Source of the DNA: JAXMBX01 sp046349635
GTDB lineage: Bacteria; Planctomycetota; Planctomycetia; Planctomycetales; Planctomycetaceae
Length of the DNA: 17,274 nt
Direction: 5' to 3'
Assembly (NCBI GenBank): GCA_046349635.1
Contig: JAXMBX010000078.1
Span: 1 to 17,274, forward strand
Shown: in pieces, positions 1-6,031 of the stretch
Numbering within the stretch: position 1 is the first letter of the stretch
How the letters are laid out: each line of letters opens with the position of its first letter
Made by a program: the position numbers and the translations under genes
The notes under the pieces: model-generated
What the model was told of the DNA's origin: nothing
The model's database searches: none
The model's input: only the letters and a program-made list of their open reading frames with translations

Positions 1-256
1 TCGATTTGCGACATAACCCCCGTTCATCCTGAAACAGCATGTACCGCAAATCCCGACGTTCCTCTTCGGGCAACAGCTTCGCGGCCGTCTCTCCCTGCAA
101 AGGGGCATATCGCAGGCAATGTTTCCGGTCCCGGAGAATCAGAAAATTCACCATCGAGTCGCACAACCCGCACACCCCGTCAAAAAAGACGATGCACGTC
201 TTCGGAGGGTTCTCCGTTTGGACTTCAGAATTGCGGGGTTTCCGAGTGGCAAGCAT
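1..256 (-). CDS. DUF393 (DCC-family) thiol-disulfide oxidoreductase-like protein, 3' end cut by window edge
   Basis: The first 85 residues are visible; the gene continues beyond base 1. After about 20 polar residues comes the family signature VFFDGVCGLCD (residues 23-33), with the Cys pair C29 and C32 in a D-G-x-C-x-x-C context. The segments VNFLILRDR and RYAPLQGE follow, as usual for DUF393/DCC proteins. Members are about 120-150 residues, so roughly the N-terminal two thirds is here. The family has a thioredoxin-like CxxC and is annotated as a predicted thiol-disulfide oxidoreductase, but its substrate is not known to me. The ATG at 256 is the only plausible start, since an in-frame stop lies shortly upstream; GGAAGAG about nine bases before it may be the ribosome site. 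No signal peptide is seen, so it is probably cytoplasmic. It lies 141 bp downstream of the radical SAM gene on the same strand and could be co-transcribed with it. Confidence 0.85.
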   Translation of the reverse strand, partial: MLATRKPRNSEVQTENPPKTCIVFFDGVCGLCDSMVNFLILRDRKHCLRYAPLQGETAAKLLPEEERRDLRYMLFQDERGLCRKS

Positions 257-397
257 GATTCTTCTCTTCCATCCGTCATCTGCGCGGTTCTTGCTTCATC
301 CACTTAACCGCAGCCGGGATGGAATTTTAACCGAGGAACCTCAATCGGCGAAGACCGGTTACAACCCCGGGAATTGTGGGAGGTTCGCTCTCGAATC

Positions 398-1516
398 TTA
401 GGCGAAATCCCGCATCGAAATTGGAACGCGCTGGGCGCCCCAGGTCCCCGGCTTGGGATCAAATCGCCCCGCACATGGGGTTCCACAGTAACCGCACCGT
501 CCGTCATTCGTCAGGTGCCATTCGGTCAGTTCGTACCAGTTCCGGCCGATAATCGGTCGCCCGCAATTCGTGCAATACGTGCTTCCCCCCGAGATGTCGT
601 GGACGTTTCCGGTATAGACGTAATGCAGGCCGTTCTTCAGGCCGATCTCGCGGGCTCTCGTCAATGTCTCCGGCGGAGTCCGCGGAATGTCCCGCATCCG
701 GTAGTCGGGATGAAACGCCGTGAAATGCAACGGCACGTCCGGACCCAGGTGCGAGAAGATCCACTCCGTCAGTTCGCCGATCTCGCGGGACGAATCGTTC
801 ACGCCGGGGATCAATAGCGTCGTGATTTCCAGCCAGGTGTTCGTGTGATGCCGGATGTATTCCAGCGTCTCCAGGACTGGCTGCAGATGCCCGGCGGTGA
901 TCTCGTGATAAAAGCGTTCCGTGAATCCCTTCAGGTCGACGTTGGCCCCGTCCATGTGCTGATAGAATTCGGCTCTCGGTTCCGCACACATCTCGCCGGC
1001 AGTCACGGCGACGGGATGAATCCCCGCTTCGCGGCACGCGACCGCGACGTCGATCGCATACTCGTGGAAAATCACCGGGTCATTGTACGTGAATGCCACA
1101 CTGTGACACCCCATCGCGTGGGCGGCTCGCGCGATTTTTTCAGGCGTGGCGGCGTCCGCCAGGGTATCCATTTCTCGGGACTTGCTGATGTCCCAGTTCT
1201 GGCAGAACTTGCACGCCAGGTTACACCCCGCCGTCCCGAATGAGAGGACCGACGTCCCCGGATAAAAATGATTCAGCGGCTTCTTCTCGATCGGATCGAT
1301 GCAGAACCCGCTCGACCGCCCGTACGTTGCCAGGATGATCTTGTCCCCCGTCCGGCCTCGCACGAAACACAGCCCCCGCTGCCCTTCGTTCAGCTTGCAG
1401 AAACGGGGGCAGAGGTCGCATTGGATCCGGCCATCGTCCAGCTTGTGCCAGTATTTCGTGGCGACGACGTTTTCGGGATGTTCCTGGCAGAACAGCGCCA
1501 ATTCTTCAGTGGGCAT
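398..1516 (-). CDS. amrS: AmmeMemoRadiSam-type radical SAM enzyme (AmrS family)
   Basis: This is a 372-residue cytoplasmic radical SAM protein. The cluster motif is C98-N-L-A-C102-K-F-C105, preceded by SFGTAGCN, and YNDP (residues 144-147) and NVDLKG (192-197) follow as in AmrS and related glycyl-radical-activase-like enzymes. The N-terminal cysteines C33, C36, C40 and C50 (CDLCPRFC...GLC) and a C-terminal zinc-ribbon-like set (C315, C318, C341, C344) are typical of this family. The name comes from its frequent association with AMMECR1 and Memo proteins; the reaction is not established as far as I know. Neither partner is encoded nearby here. I chose the ATG at 1516, preceded by GGAGG with a rather long 12-base gap. 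The reading frame stays open to a GTG at 1579, but that would place translation at or before the likely transcription start. It is divergent from the sulfatase gene. Confidence 0.9.
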   Translation of the reverse strand: MPTEELALFCQEHPENVVATKYWHKLDDGRIQCDLCPRFCKLNEGQRGLCFVRGRTGDKIILATYGRSSGFCIDPIEKKPLNHFYPGTSVLSFGTAGCNLACKFCQNWDISKSREMDTLADAATPEKIARAAHAMGCHSVAFTYNDPVIFHEYAIDVAVACREAGIHPVAVTAGEMCAEPRAEFYQHMDGANVDLKGFTERFYHEITAGHLQPVLETLEYIRHHTNTWLEITTLLIPGVNDSSREIGELTEWIFSHLGPDVPLHFTAFHPDYRMRDIPRTPPETLTRAREIGLKNGLHYVYTGNVHDISGGSTYCTNCGRPIIGRNWYELTEWHLTNDGRCGYCGTPCAGRFDPKPGTWGAQRVPISMRDFA

Positions 1517-1584
1517 AAGGTCCGCGATCCTCCCATGCAGGAGAGAGTGAGATGGGAATGGAGACGGAGAGAAGAACACCAGTT

Positions 1585-1611
1585 ATTATACGGTGCGTCT
1601 TCCGACTGCAA
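1585..1611 (-). promoter_or_regulatory. Candidate sigma70-type promoter for the radical SAM gene
   Basis: The minus strand carries a perfect TATAAT at 1590-1585 and a weak -35-like TTGCAG at 1611-1606, with a short 15-base spacer. Transcription would begin near 1578, about 60 bases before the ATG at 1516. The perfect -10 box stands out in otherwise GC-rich sequence. The -35 assignment is weak, so this is a prediction from motif and position only. Confidence 0.4.
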
Positions 1612-1638
1612 CAGAATTCGCTCTGACCGAGGTGCCTT

Positions 1639-3246
1639 GTGCCCGCGACACGCTGTTTTCCCGGAATGGTTCTGCTGCTCGCATGTTTGCCGACCTGGCT
1701 TTCGGCGGACGAACACCCCAAACCCAATGTCCTGTTTTTGTTTGCAGACGACTGGGGACGTTACGCAAGCATCTATGCGGAACGGGACGGCACCGGGACG
1801 CTGAACGACGTCGTTCAGACCCCCCACTTCGACCAACTGGCCCGGGAAGGGGTCCTGTTTCGCCGGGCGTTTGTTTCCGCCCCGTCCTGCACCCCCTGCC
1901 GTAGTGCGCTTCTCACGGGGCAGCATTTCTGGCGGACGGGACGGGGGGCGATTCTGAATGGTGCCGTCTGGGAAGGAAAAATTCCGACGTTTCCCCTCAT
2001 CCTTCGCGACTCAGGTTATCACATCGGGGAAACATACAAGGTTTGGAGTCCGGGAACGCCCGTCGATGCCCCATACGGCGCACCCGAATACTCTTACGAA
2101 AAAGCGGGACGCCGATTCAACAAGTTCTCCTCCAATCTCACCCGCTTGATCAAGCAGGGGGTCACTCCCCAGGCAGGGCGCAAACAACTGTTTGACGAAG
2201 TTCGTGGTAACTTCGAGGACTTTTTAAAAGCCCGCCGGATGGGAACACCATTTTGTTACTGGTTCGGCCCCACGAATGTCCACCGCCAATGGGAGCGGGG
2301 TTCCGGGCGTAAGTTATGGAATATTGACCCGGACAAGCTCCAGGGAAAACTCCCGAAATTTCTCCCCGATGTTCCCGAAGTCCGCGAGGATCTGGCAGAT
2401 TATTTCGGCGAGATTCAGGCTTTCGACACCGCACTCGGTCTGTTGATCGCTCGCCTGAAAGAAACCGGGGAATATGAGAACACGTTGATCATTGTCAGCG
2501 GAGATCACGGGCCTCCCGGTTTCCCGCATGGAAAGTGCAACCTGTACGACTTCGGGACGGGGGTTTCGCTCGCGGTTCGCGGACCGGGTGTGATGGGAGG
2601 GCGGGTCGTCGATGATCTGGTGAGCCTGACCGATCTCGCGCCGACGATCCTTGAGGCTGCGGGGTTGAAACCGACCTCGGATATGACCGGCAAGAGCCTG
2701 TGGGACATCCTCAATCCCGATAGGCCGGGCCATGTTGTCACCGAGCGCTCCGCTATTTTCACCGGCCGGGAAAGACACGTCTCTGATGCGCGTGAAGGAT
2801 TTGTTCCCTATCCGCAGCGGGCCATTCGGACCCGCGATTTTCTGTACATCATCAATTTTCATCCGGAACGCTGGCCGCAGGGAGATCCCTTCCAGCTCGA
2901 CTCCGAAAAGCCTCCCACCTTCCAGGAGATCATGAACGTCACCCGCACGACCTTCGCGGATGAAGACGCCGGTCCGACCAAGGCCTGGCTCGTCACGCAC
3001 CGCGAGGATTCACAATGGAAGGACCTGTTCCAACTCGCCTACGGCAAACGTCCCCGCGAGGAACTCTACGACCTCAAGACCGATCCCGATCAGGTGAAAA
3101 ATGTGGCTGCCGATCCCCCCTATGCCGCCGTCCGTGCCGATCTGGAAAAGCGCCTGTTAGATGAGCTGCACCGCACCAAAGACCCCCGTCTGATTGACGA
3201 CGGAAAATATTTCGAAACGCCTCCCTTGGCCGGTCCCGCACGCTGA
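1639..3246 (+). CDS. Secreted type I sulfatase (S1 family)
   Basis: This 535-residue formylglycine-dependent sulfatase should hydrolyse sulfate esters or sulfamates on a glycan or similar substrate outside the cytoplasm. Residues 1-23 form a signal peptide (VLLLACLPTWLSA then DE). PNVLFLFADDWG supplies the N-terminal metal ligands D37 and D38. The active-site motif is C84-T-P-C-R88 followed by SALLTGQ, where C84 would become formylglycine. It fits the C-x-P-x-R core recognised by the maturation enzyme but has Cys instead of the usual Ser at the fourth position. D289-H290 (SGDHG) and K299 complete the metal and sulfate site. The tail EELYDLKTDPDQVKNVA is typical of the family. The start is a GTG preceded by GAGG six bases away; an ATG at 1666 would leave almost no n-region. 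Exact substrate is not readable; the GQHFWRTGRGA context resembles sulfatases often annotated as heparan N-sulfatase-like. Confidence 0.93.
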   Translation: MPATRCFPGMVLLLACLPTWLSADEHPKPNVLFLFADDWGRYASIYAERDGTGTLNDVVQTPHFDQLAREGVLFRRAFVSAPSCTPCRSALLTGQHFWRTGRGAILNGAVWEGKIPTFPLILRDSGYHIGETYKVWSPGTPVDAPYGAPEYSYEKAGRRFNKFSSNLTRLIKQGVTPQAGRKQLFDEVRGNFEDFLKARRMGTPFCYWFGPTNVHRQWERGSGRKLWNIDPDKLQGKLPKFLPDVPEVREDLADYFGEIQAFDTALGLLIARLKETGEYENTLIIVSGDHGPPGFPHGKCNLYDFGTGVSLAVRGPGVMGGRVVDDLVSLTDLAPTILEAAGLKPTSDMTGKSLWDILNPDRPGHVVTERSAIFTGRERHVSDAREGFVPYPQRAIRTRDFLYIINFHPERWPQGDPFQLDSEKPPTFQEIMNVTRTTFADEDAGPTKAWLVTHREDSQWKDLFQLAYGKRPREELYDLKTDPDQVKNVAADPPYAAVRADLEKRLLDELHRTKDPRLIDDGKYFETPPLAGPAR

Positions 3247-3264
3247 AATGACGCGGATTTCAGC
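3242..3264 (+). other. Hairpin overlapping the sulfatase stop codon
   Basis: GCTGAAAT (3242-3249) and ATTTCAGC (3257-3264) form a perfect 8-bp inverted repeat with a 7-base loop, and the left arm contains the TGA stop codon. No T-run follows, so it is not a standard intrinsic terminator. It could act as a 3'-end stabiliser or a weak attenuator between the sulfatase and the downstream dehydrogenase gene. Confidence 0.4.
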
Positions 3265-3380
3265 CTCTCTGGAAAATACATCTCCGGACGATTGACGATT
3301 CTGGAATGCCCCGTGAGAATGCGGTTTGCGCAGCTCGCGAACAGATTCCTATTCCCCCCTGAAAATTGAGTTGAAAATCC

Positions 3381-4484
3381 ATGAAAGCGGTCGCCGTTCG
3401 TCCCGGTCAGCCTAACAGCGTTTTTCTGGCTGACATGCCGGTTCCCCGTGTCGATGATGTCCCCAACGGGCGGGGTGTTCTGGTCAAGGTGCTGAAAGTC
3501 GGCGTCGATGCGACCGATCGGGAAATCAACGATGCCCTCTACGGCAATGCCCCGCCGGGCTACGACTTCCTCGTAATTGGCCATGAATCGTTCGGCATCG
3601 TGCAGGAAGTCGGTCCGAACGTCACCCACGTCCAACCGGGGGATTATGTCACGTGCACCGTCCGCCGTCCCGGGGGATCGATCTACGACCGGATCGGACG
3701 CTCCGACATCACCAGTGAAGAAACCTACTACGAGCGGGGCATCAACCTGCTGCACGGCTTTATGTCGGAGTATTACGTCGATGATGCCGAATTCGTCGTT
3801 CGGATTCCTTCACGTCTGAAACACCTGCACGTCCTGGCTGAGCCGATGAGCTGTGCCGCCAAGGCGGTCCAGCAGGCTTACGAAGCCCAGCGCCGCCTGC
3901 AGGTCTGGGAACCCAAACGGGCCTTCGTCACCGGCTCGGGGCAGATCGGCTTGCTTTCGACTTTGATCCTGAGACTCAAGGGGCTGGAAGTTTATACCGT
4001 CGCCCGCTCCAGAAAGCCCAATCTCAAGGCGGAAATCGCCGAAGGAATGGGAGCCAAGTACATCAGTCTGCAGGATCTCTCCCTCAAGGAACTGATCTCC
4101 CGGGTCGGACGTCCGGATTTGATCATCGAAGCCACCGGCAGCAGTTCCATGGCCTTCGATGTGATGGAAGTCATCGGCCACAACGGCGTCGTCGTCTGGA
4201 CCAGCATCACCGGCGGCAACAAGACCAAGGAAGTCCCCGCCGATGCCCTCAATCTCAACTGGGTGCTCGGGAACAAGCTTCTTGTCGGCTCCGTGAACGC
4301 GAACCGCCGGCATTTCGAATCCGGCCTCGCCGATCTCGCCGTCGCGGAATCCACTTATCCCCACGTCGTCGAAAAAATCCTGACCCATCCCGTGCAGGGG
4401 ATGGAGAACTACCGGGAAATGATGCGCCTGCTCGTGGAAGAAAAAGACGCCCTCAAGGTATATGTCAACGTCGCCGACGAGTAA
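3381..4484 (+). CDS. Glucose 1-dehydrogenase-like zinc-dependent MDR oxidoreductase
   Basis: This 367-residue cytoplasmic protein matches archaeal-type glucose dehydrogenases of the medium-chain dehydrogenase/reductase superfamily, which oxidise aldoses to aldonolactones with NAD(P)+. The order agrees: N-terminal catalytic domain, DATDREIN (residues 43-50), IGHESFG (67-73), LHGFMSEYYVDD, LAEPMS, then a Rossmann fold with GSGQIG (185-190). The basic ARSRKP after strand 2 suggests NADP may be accepted. Predicted catalytic zinc ligands are D43 (Cys in most MDR enzymes, Asp in the Haloferax mediterranei enzyme), H68, E69 and E154. The structural-zinc lobe has lost its cysteines: residues 92-125 contain only C92. 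The ATG is followed by the usual MKAVAV start; the ribosome site is weak (TTGAGTTG). The gap from the sulfatase is 134 bp, so co-transcription is possible. Substrate could be another sugar. Confidence 0.85.
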   Translation: MKAVAVRPGQPNSVFLADMPVPRVDDVPNGRGVLVKVLKVGVDATDREINDALYGNAPPGYDFLVIGHESFGIVQEVGPNVTHVQPGDYVTCTVRRPGGSIYDRIGRSDITSEETYYERGINLLHGFMSEYYVDDAEFVVRIPSRLKHLHVLAEPMSCAAKAVQQAYEAQRRLQVWEPKRAFVTGSGQIGLLSTLILRLKGLEVYTVARSRKPNLKAEIAEGMGAKYISLQDLSLKELISRVGRPDLIIEATGSSSMAFDVMEVIGHNGVVVWTSITGGNKTKEVPADALNLNWVLGNKLLVGSVNANRRHFESGLADLAVAESTYPHVVEKILTHPVQGMENYREMMRLLVEEKDALKVYVNVADE

Positions 4485-4560
4485 TAAACGACTTACTTTG
4501 AGGGACTTCCTCCGCTCGCCCCATGTGGGAGTGGGGTAAGGGGGTGAGGAGTAAGCCGTG

Positions 4561-4602
4561 AAAAACAGAAGCCCCTGATTTTCGCGTGAAAATCAGGGGC
4601 TT
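4561..4602. terminator. Bidirectional terminator between convergent genes
   Basis: A perfect 15-bp stem, AAGCCCCTGATTTTC (4569-4583) and GAAAATCAGGGGCTT (4588-4602), closes a GCGT loop. On the minus strand it is followed two to three bases later by five T's (4565-4561), suiting termination of the EF-hand gene. On the plus strand only a weak GATCTTTCTT follows, for the dehydrogenase gene. Its place between two convergent genes supports the call. Confidence 0.8.
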
Positions 4603-4735
4603 GATCTTTCTTGAGCAGGCGGATTCGGGAGGCATGCAGCAGACCTGATCACTGTGCGTCTCTCTATCGCGTCCTTCGCGGTGGAACACTCGGAGGACAC
4701 GTCGATTTCGACGCGACACATCAGCGTTAATCGCT

Positions 4736-5734
4736 TTATTCCGCCTGCTTCTTTTTGGGGCGGGTCGAGGCGGTGGGGCGTTCTCCCTCCATCCCCGGCG
4801 GAATGGGCATCAATTCCCGGGGACTCAATTGGCCATCCTTGTCGATGTCCAATTCATCGAACAACGACCCCAGTTTGCTGAGCTCCGCTTTGCTGATGTG
4901 GCCGTCCTTATCCGTATCAAGTTTGCCGAACAGTCCACCGCCAAAACGTCCCACCGGCCCTTTCATCTCGGGTGGAGCAAAGCCTGCCGGTTTCTTTCCC
5001 TTTCCCCCGCCCACGGGAGCCCCTTCTTCCATCCGCTCACGCATTTTCTGGGCGGCCTGCAGAAACTCCTCTTCCGTCAGCGGTTCATCGGGGCTTTTGT
5101 TCAAGGCTTTGTAAATCCGCTCTGCGATCTTCCGCCCCGGCTCGGGGACGTCACTCAGCACGATTTTTCCGTCACCATCCTTGTCGATGCGTTTGAACAT
5201 CTCAGCCGTCAGCATTTTCCCTCCCCCCGCTCCCGCAGCGGCGCCGGCTCCCGCTTTTGCTCGCATCGAGAACCGGGCCAGTTCTTCCTTCGTGATTTCC
5301 TCTTTGCCGGTTTTCTCAAACAGCGGGGCCAGTCTTTCGCGCAGTCTTTCGGGAAGCTCATCCTTGCTCAACTTCCCGTCCTTGTTCCGATCCGCGCGCT
5401 CGAAAAGTTCTTCCAGATTCGGTCCGCTTCCCGGACCTGCGTCAAAGCCCCTCAATTCCCCCTTGGGAGCCTCGGGTTCCTTGGTGGCCGTGCCAAACTC
5501 CTCCTTGGCGAGGATTCCGTCCTTGTTTTTGTCCCCCAGGCGCAACAGCCGGTCAAAGAACTTTTTCTTCTCGGCGGGAACCTCATCGGGTTCAATCTTG
5601 CCGTCTTTGTTCTTGTCGAACTCGGCGAACACTTTCTGGGCATCGATCGGGGAGGTTTCTTCTCCCCAGGACGGAGTCACACAGGCAACGCTCAGCCCCA
5701 ACAATCCACAGTGCAGAAATGGCTTCAAGTTCAT
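4736..5734 (-). CDS. Exported EF-hand calcium-binding protein with six canonical loops
   Basis: This is a 332-residue exported protein. Residues 1-24 form a signal peptide (hydrophobic FLHCGLLGLSVACV, likely cleavage after SWG). Six canonical EF-hand loops of the DxNxDG or DxDxDG type start at residues 40, 68, 115, 184, 273 and 296. Degenerate hands follow loops 3 and 4 (around 141-151 and 212-223), so the protein probably has four EF-hand pairs, two of them half-degenerate. Low-complexity Ala/Gly and Gly/Lys/Pro linkers (160-173 and 239-266) separate the pairs. Calcium binding outside the cytoplasm is inferred; no enzyme domain is present and the partner is unknown. Such EF-hand proteins are common in planctomycetes. 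The ATG has a strong ribosome site, GAGGAG, about six bases upstream. The C-terminus is basic (RPKKKQAE). A terminator lies 133 bp downstream. Confidence 0.9.
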   Translation of the reverse strand: MNLKPFLHCGLLGLSVACVTPSWGEETSPIDAQKVFAEFDKNKDGKIEPDEVPAEKKKFFDRLLRLGDKNKDGILAKEEFGTATKEPEAPKGELRGFDAGPGSGPNLEELFERADRNKDGKLSKDELPERLRERLAPLFEKTGKEEITKEELARFSMRAKAGAGAAAGAGGGKMLTAEMFKRIDKDGDGKIVLSDVPEPGRKIAERIYKALNKSPDEPLTEEEFLQAAQKMRERMEEGAPVGGGKGKKPAGFAPPEMKGPVGRFGGGLFGKLDTDKDGHISKAELSKLGSLFDELDIDKDGQLSPRELMPIPPGMEGERPTASTRPKKKQAE

Positions 5735-5828
5735 TGTTTTCTCCTCGGGGGCCAGGCCCGGATCATTCGCGGATACCTGTCAAAATGAGGCCGGCGATCA
5801 TGCTGGAACGACAAGCCTCGATAAATCG

Positions 5829-5879
5829 CACTTTGCCCGGAGCATTTTGGTACCGCACATTTTGAGACAGGGCATTTTG
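5829..5879. repeat. CATTTTG direct-repeat array upstream of the EF-hand gene
   Basis: CATTTTG occurs at 5843-5849, 5858-5864 and 5873-5879, exactly 15 bp apart, and a one-mismatch copy (CACTTTG) lies at 5829-5835. An inverted copy, CAAAATG, is at 5781-5787. The array is 95-145 bp upstream of the minus-strand EF-hand start, within its likely promoter region. The spacing (about 1.5 helical turns) does not place all copies on one DNA face, so an operator function is only a guess. Confidence 0.5.
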
Positions 5880-5964
5880 TGAGGTGGTCATCGGGCCCCT
5901 CTGTCAGGATAAACTCGAAATCCGGGTTCCGGATTCGCAAATTCCGTGAAAATCCCCTCGTCCG

Positions 5965-6009
5965 AAAAAAAAGACCCCGGTCGGGCCGTCACAGCCTGAC
6001 CGGGGTCTT
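5965..6009 (-). terminator. Intrinsic terminator of the acidic/lysine-rich secreted protein gene
   Basis: On the minus strand a 16-bp stem with one mismatch (arms 6009-5994 and 5986-5971, GC-rich core ACCGGGGTC, 7-base loop) runs straight into a T-tract. The tract reads as eight A's on the plus strand at 5965-5972. The hairpin starts 23 bases after the stop codon of the gene ending at 6032. This is a textbook rho-independent terminator. Confidence 0.92.
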
Positions 6010-6031
6010 GGTCACATTCGAGACTTAAGGA

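Noticed and set aside
4829..5788. 319-codon plus-strand open frame opposite the EF-hand gene
   Set aside because: The complementary strand carries six exact EF-hand loops with a signal peptide; this frame is a composition shadow.
5829..5879. CATTTTG repeats as a CRISPR array
   Set aside because: Repeat units are 7 bp with 8-bp gaps, far too short for CRISPR repeats and spacers, and no cas gene is present.
5731..5940. 69-codon minus-strand frame overlapping the EF-hand start by ATGA, with a KC-x-x-x five-residue repeat
   Set aside because: It begins at TTG, lacks a ribosome site, and its repeat is just the 15-bp CATTTTG array read in frame. The region is better explained as regulatory DNA.
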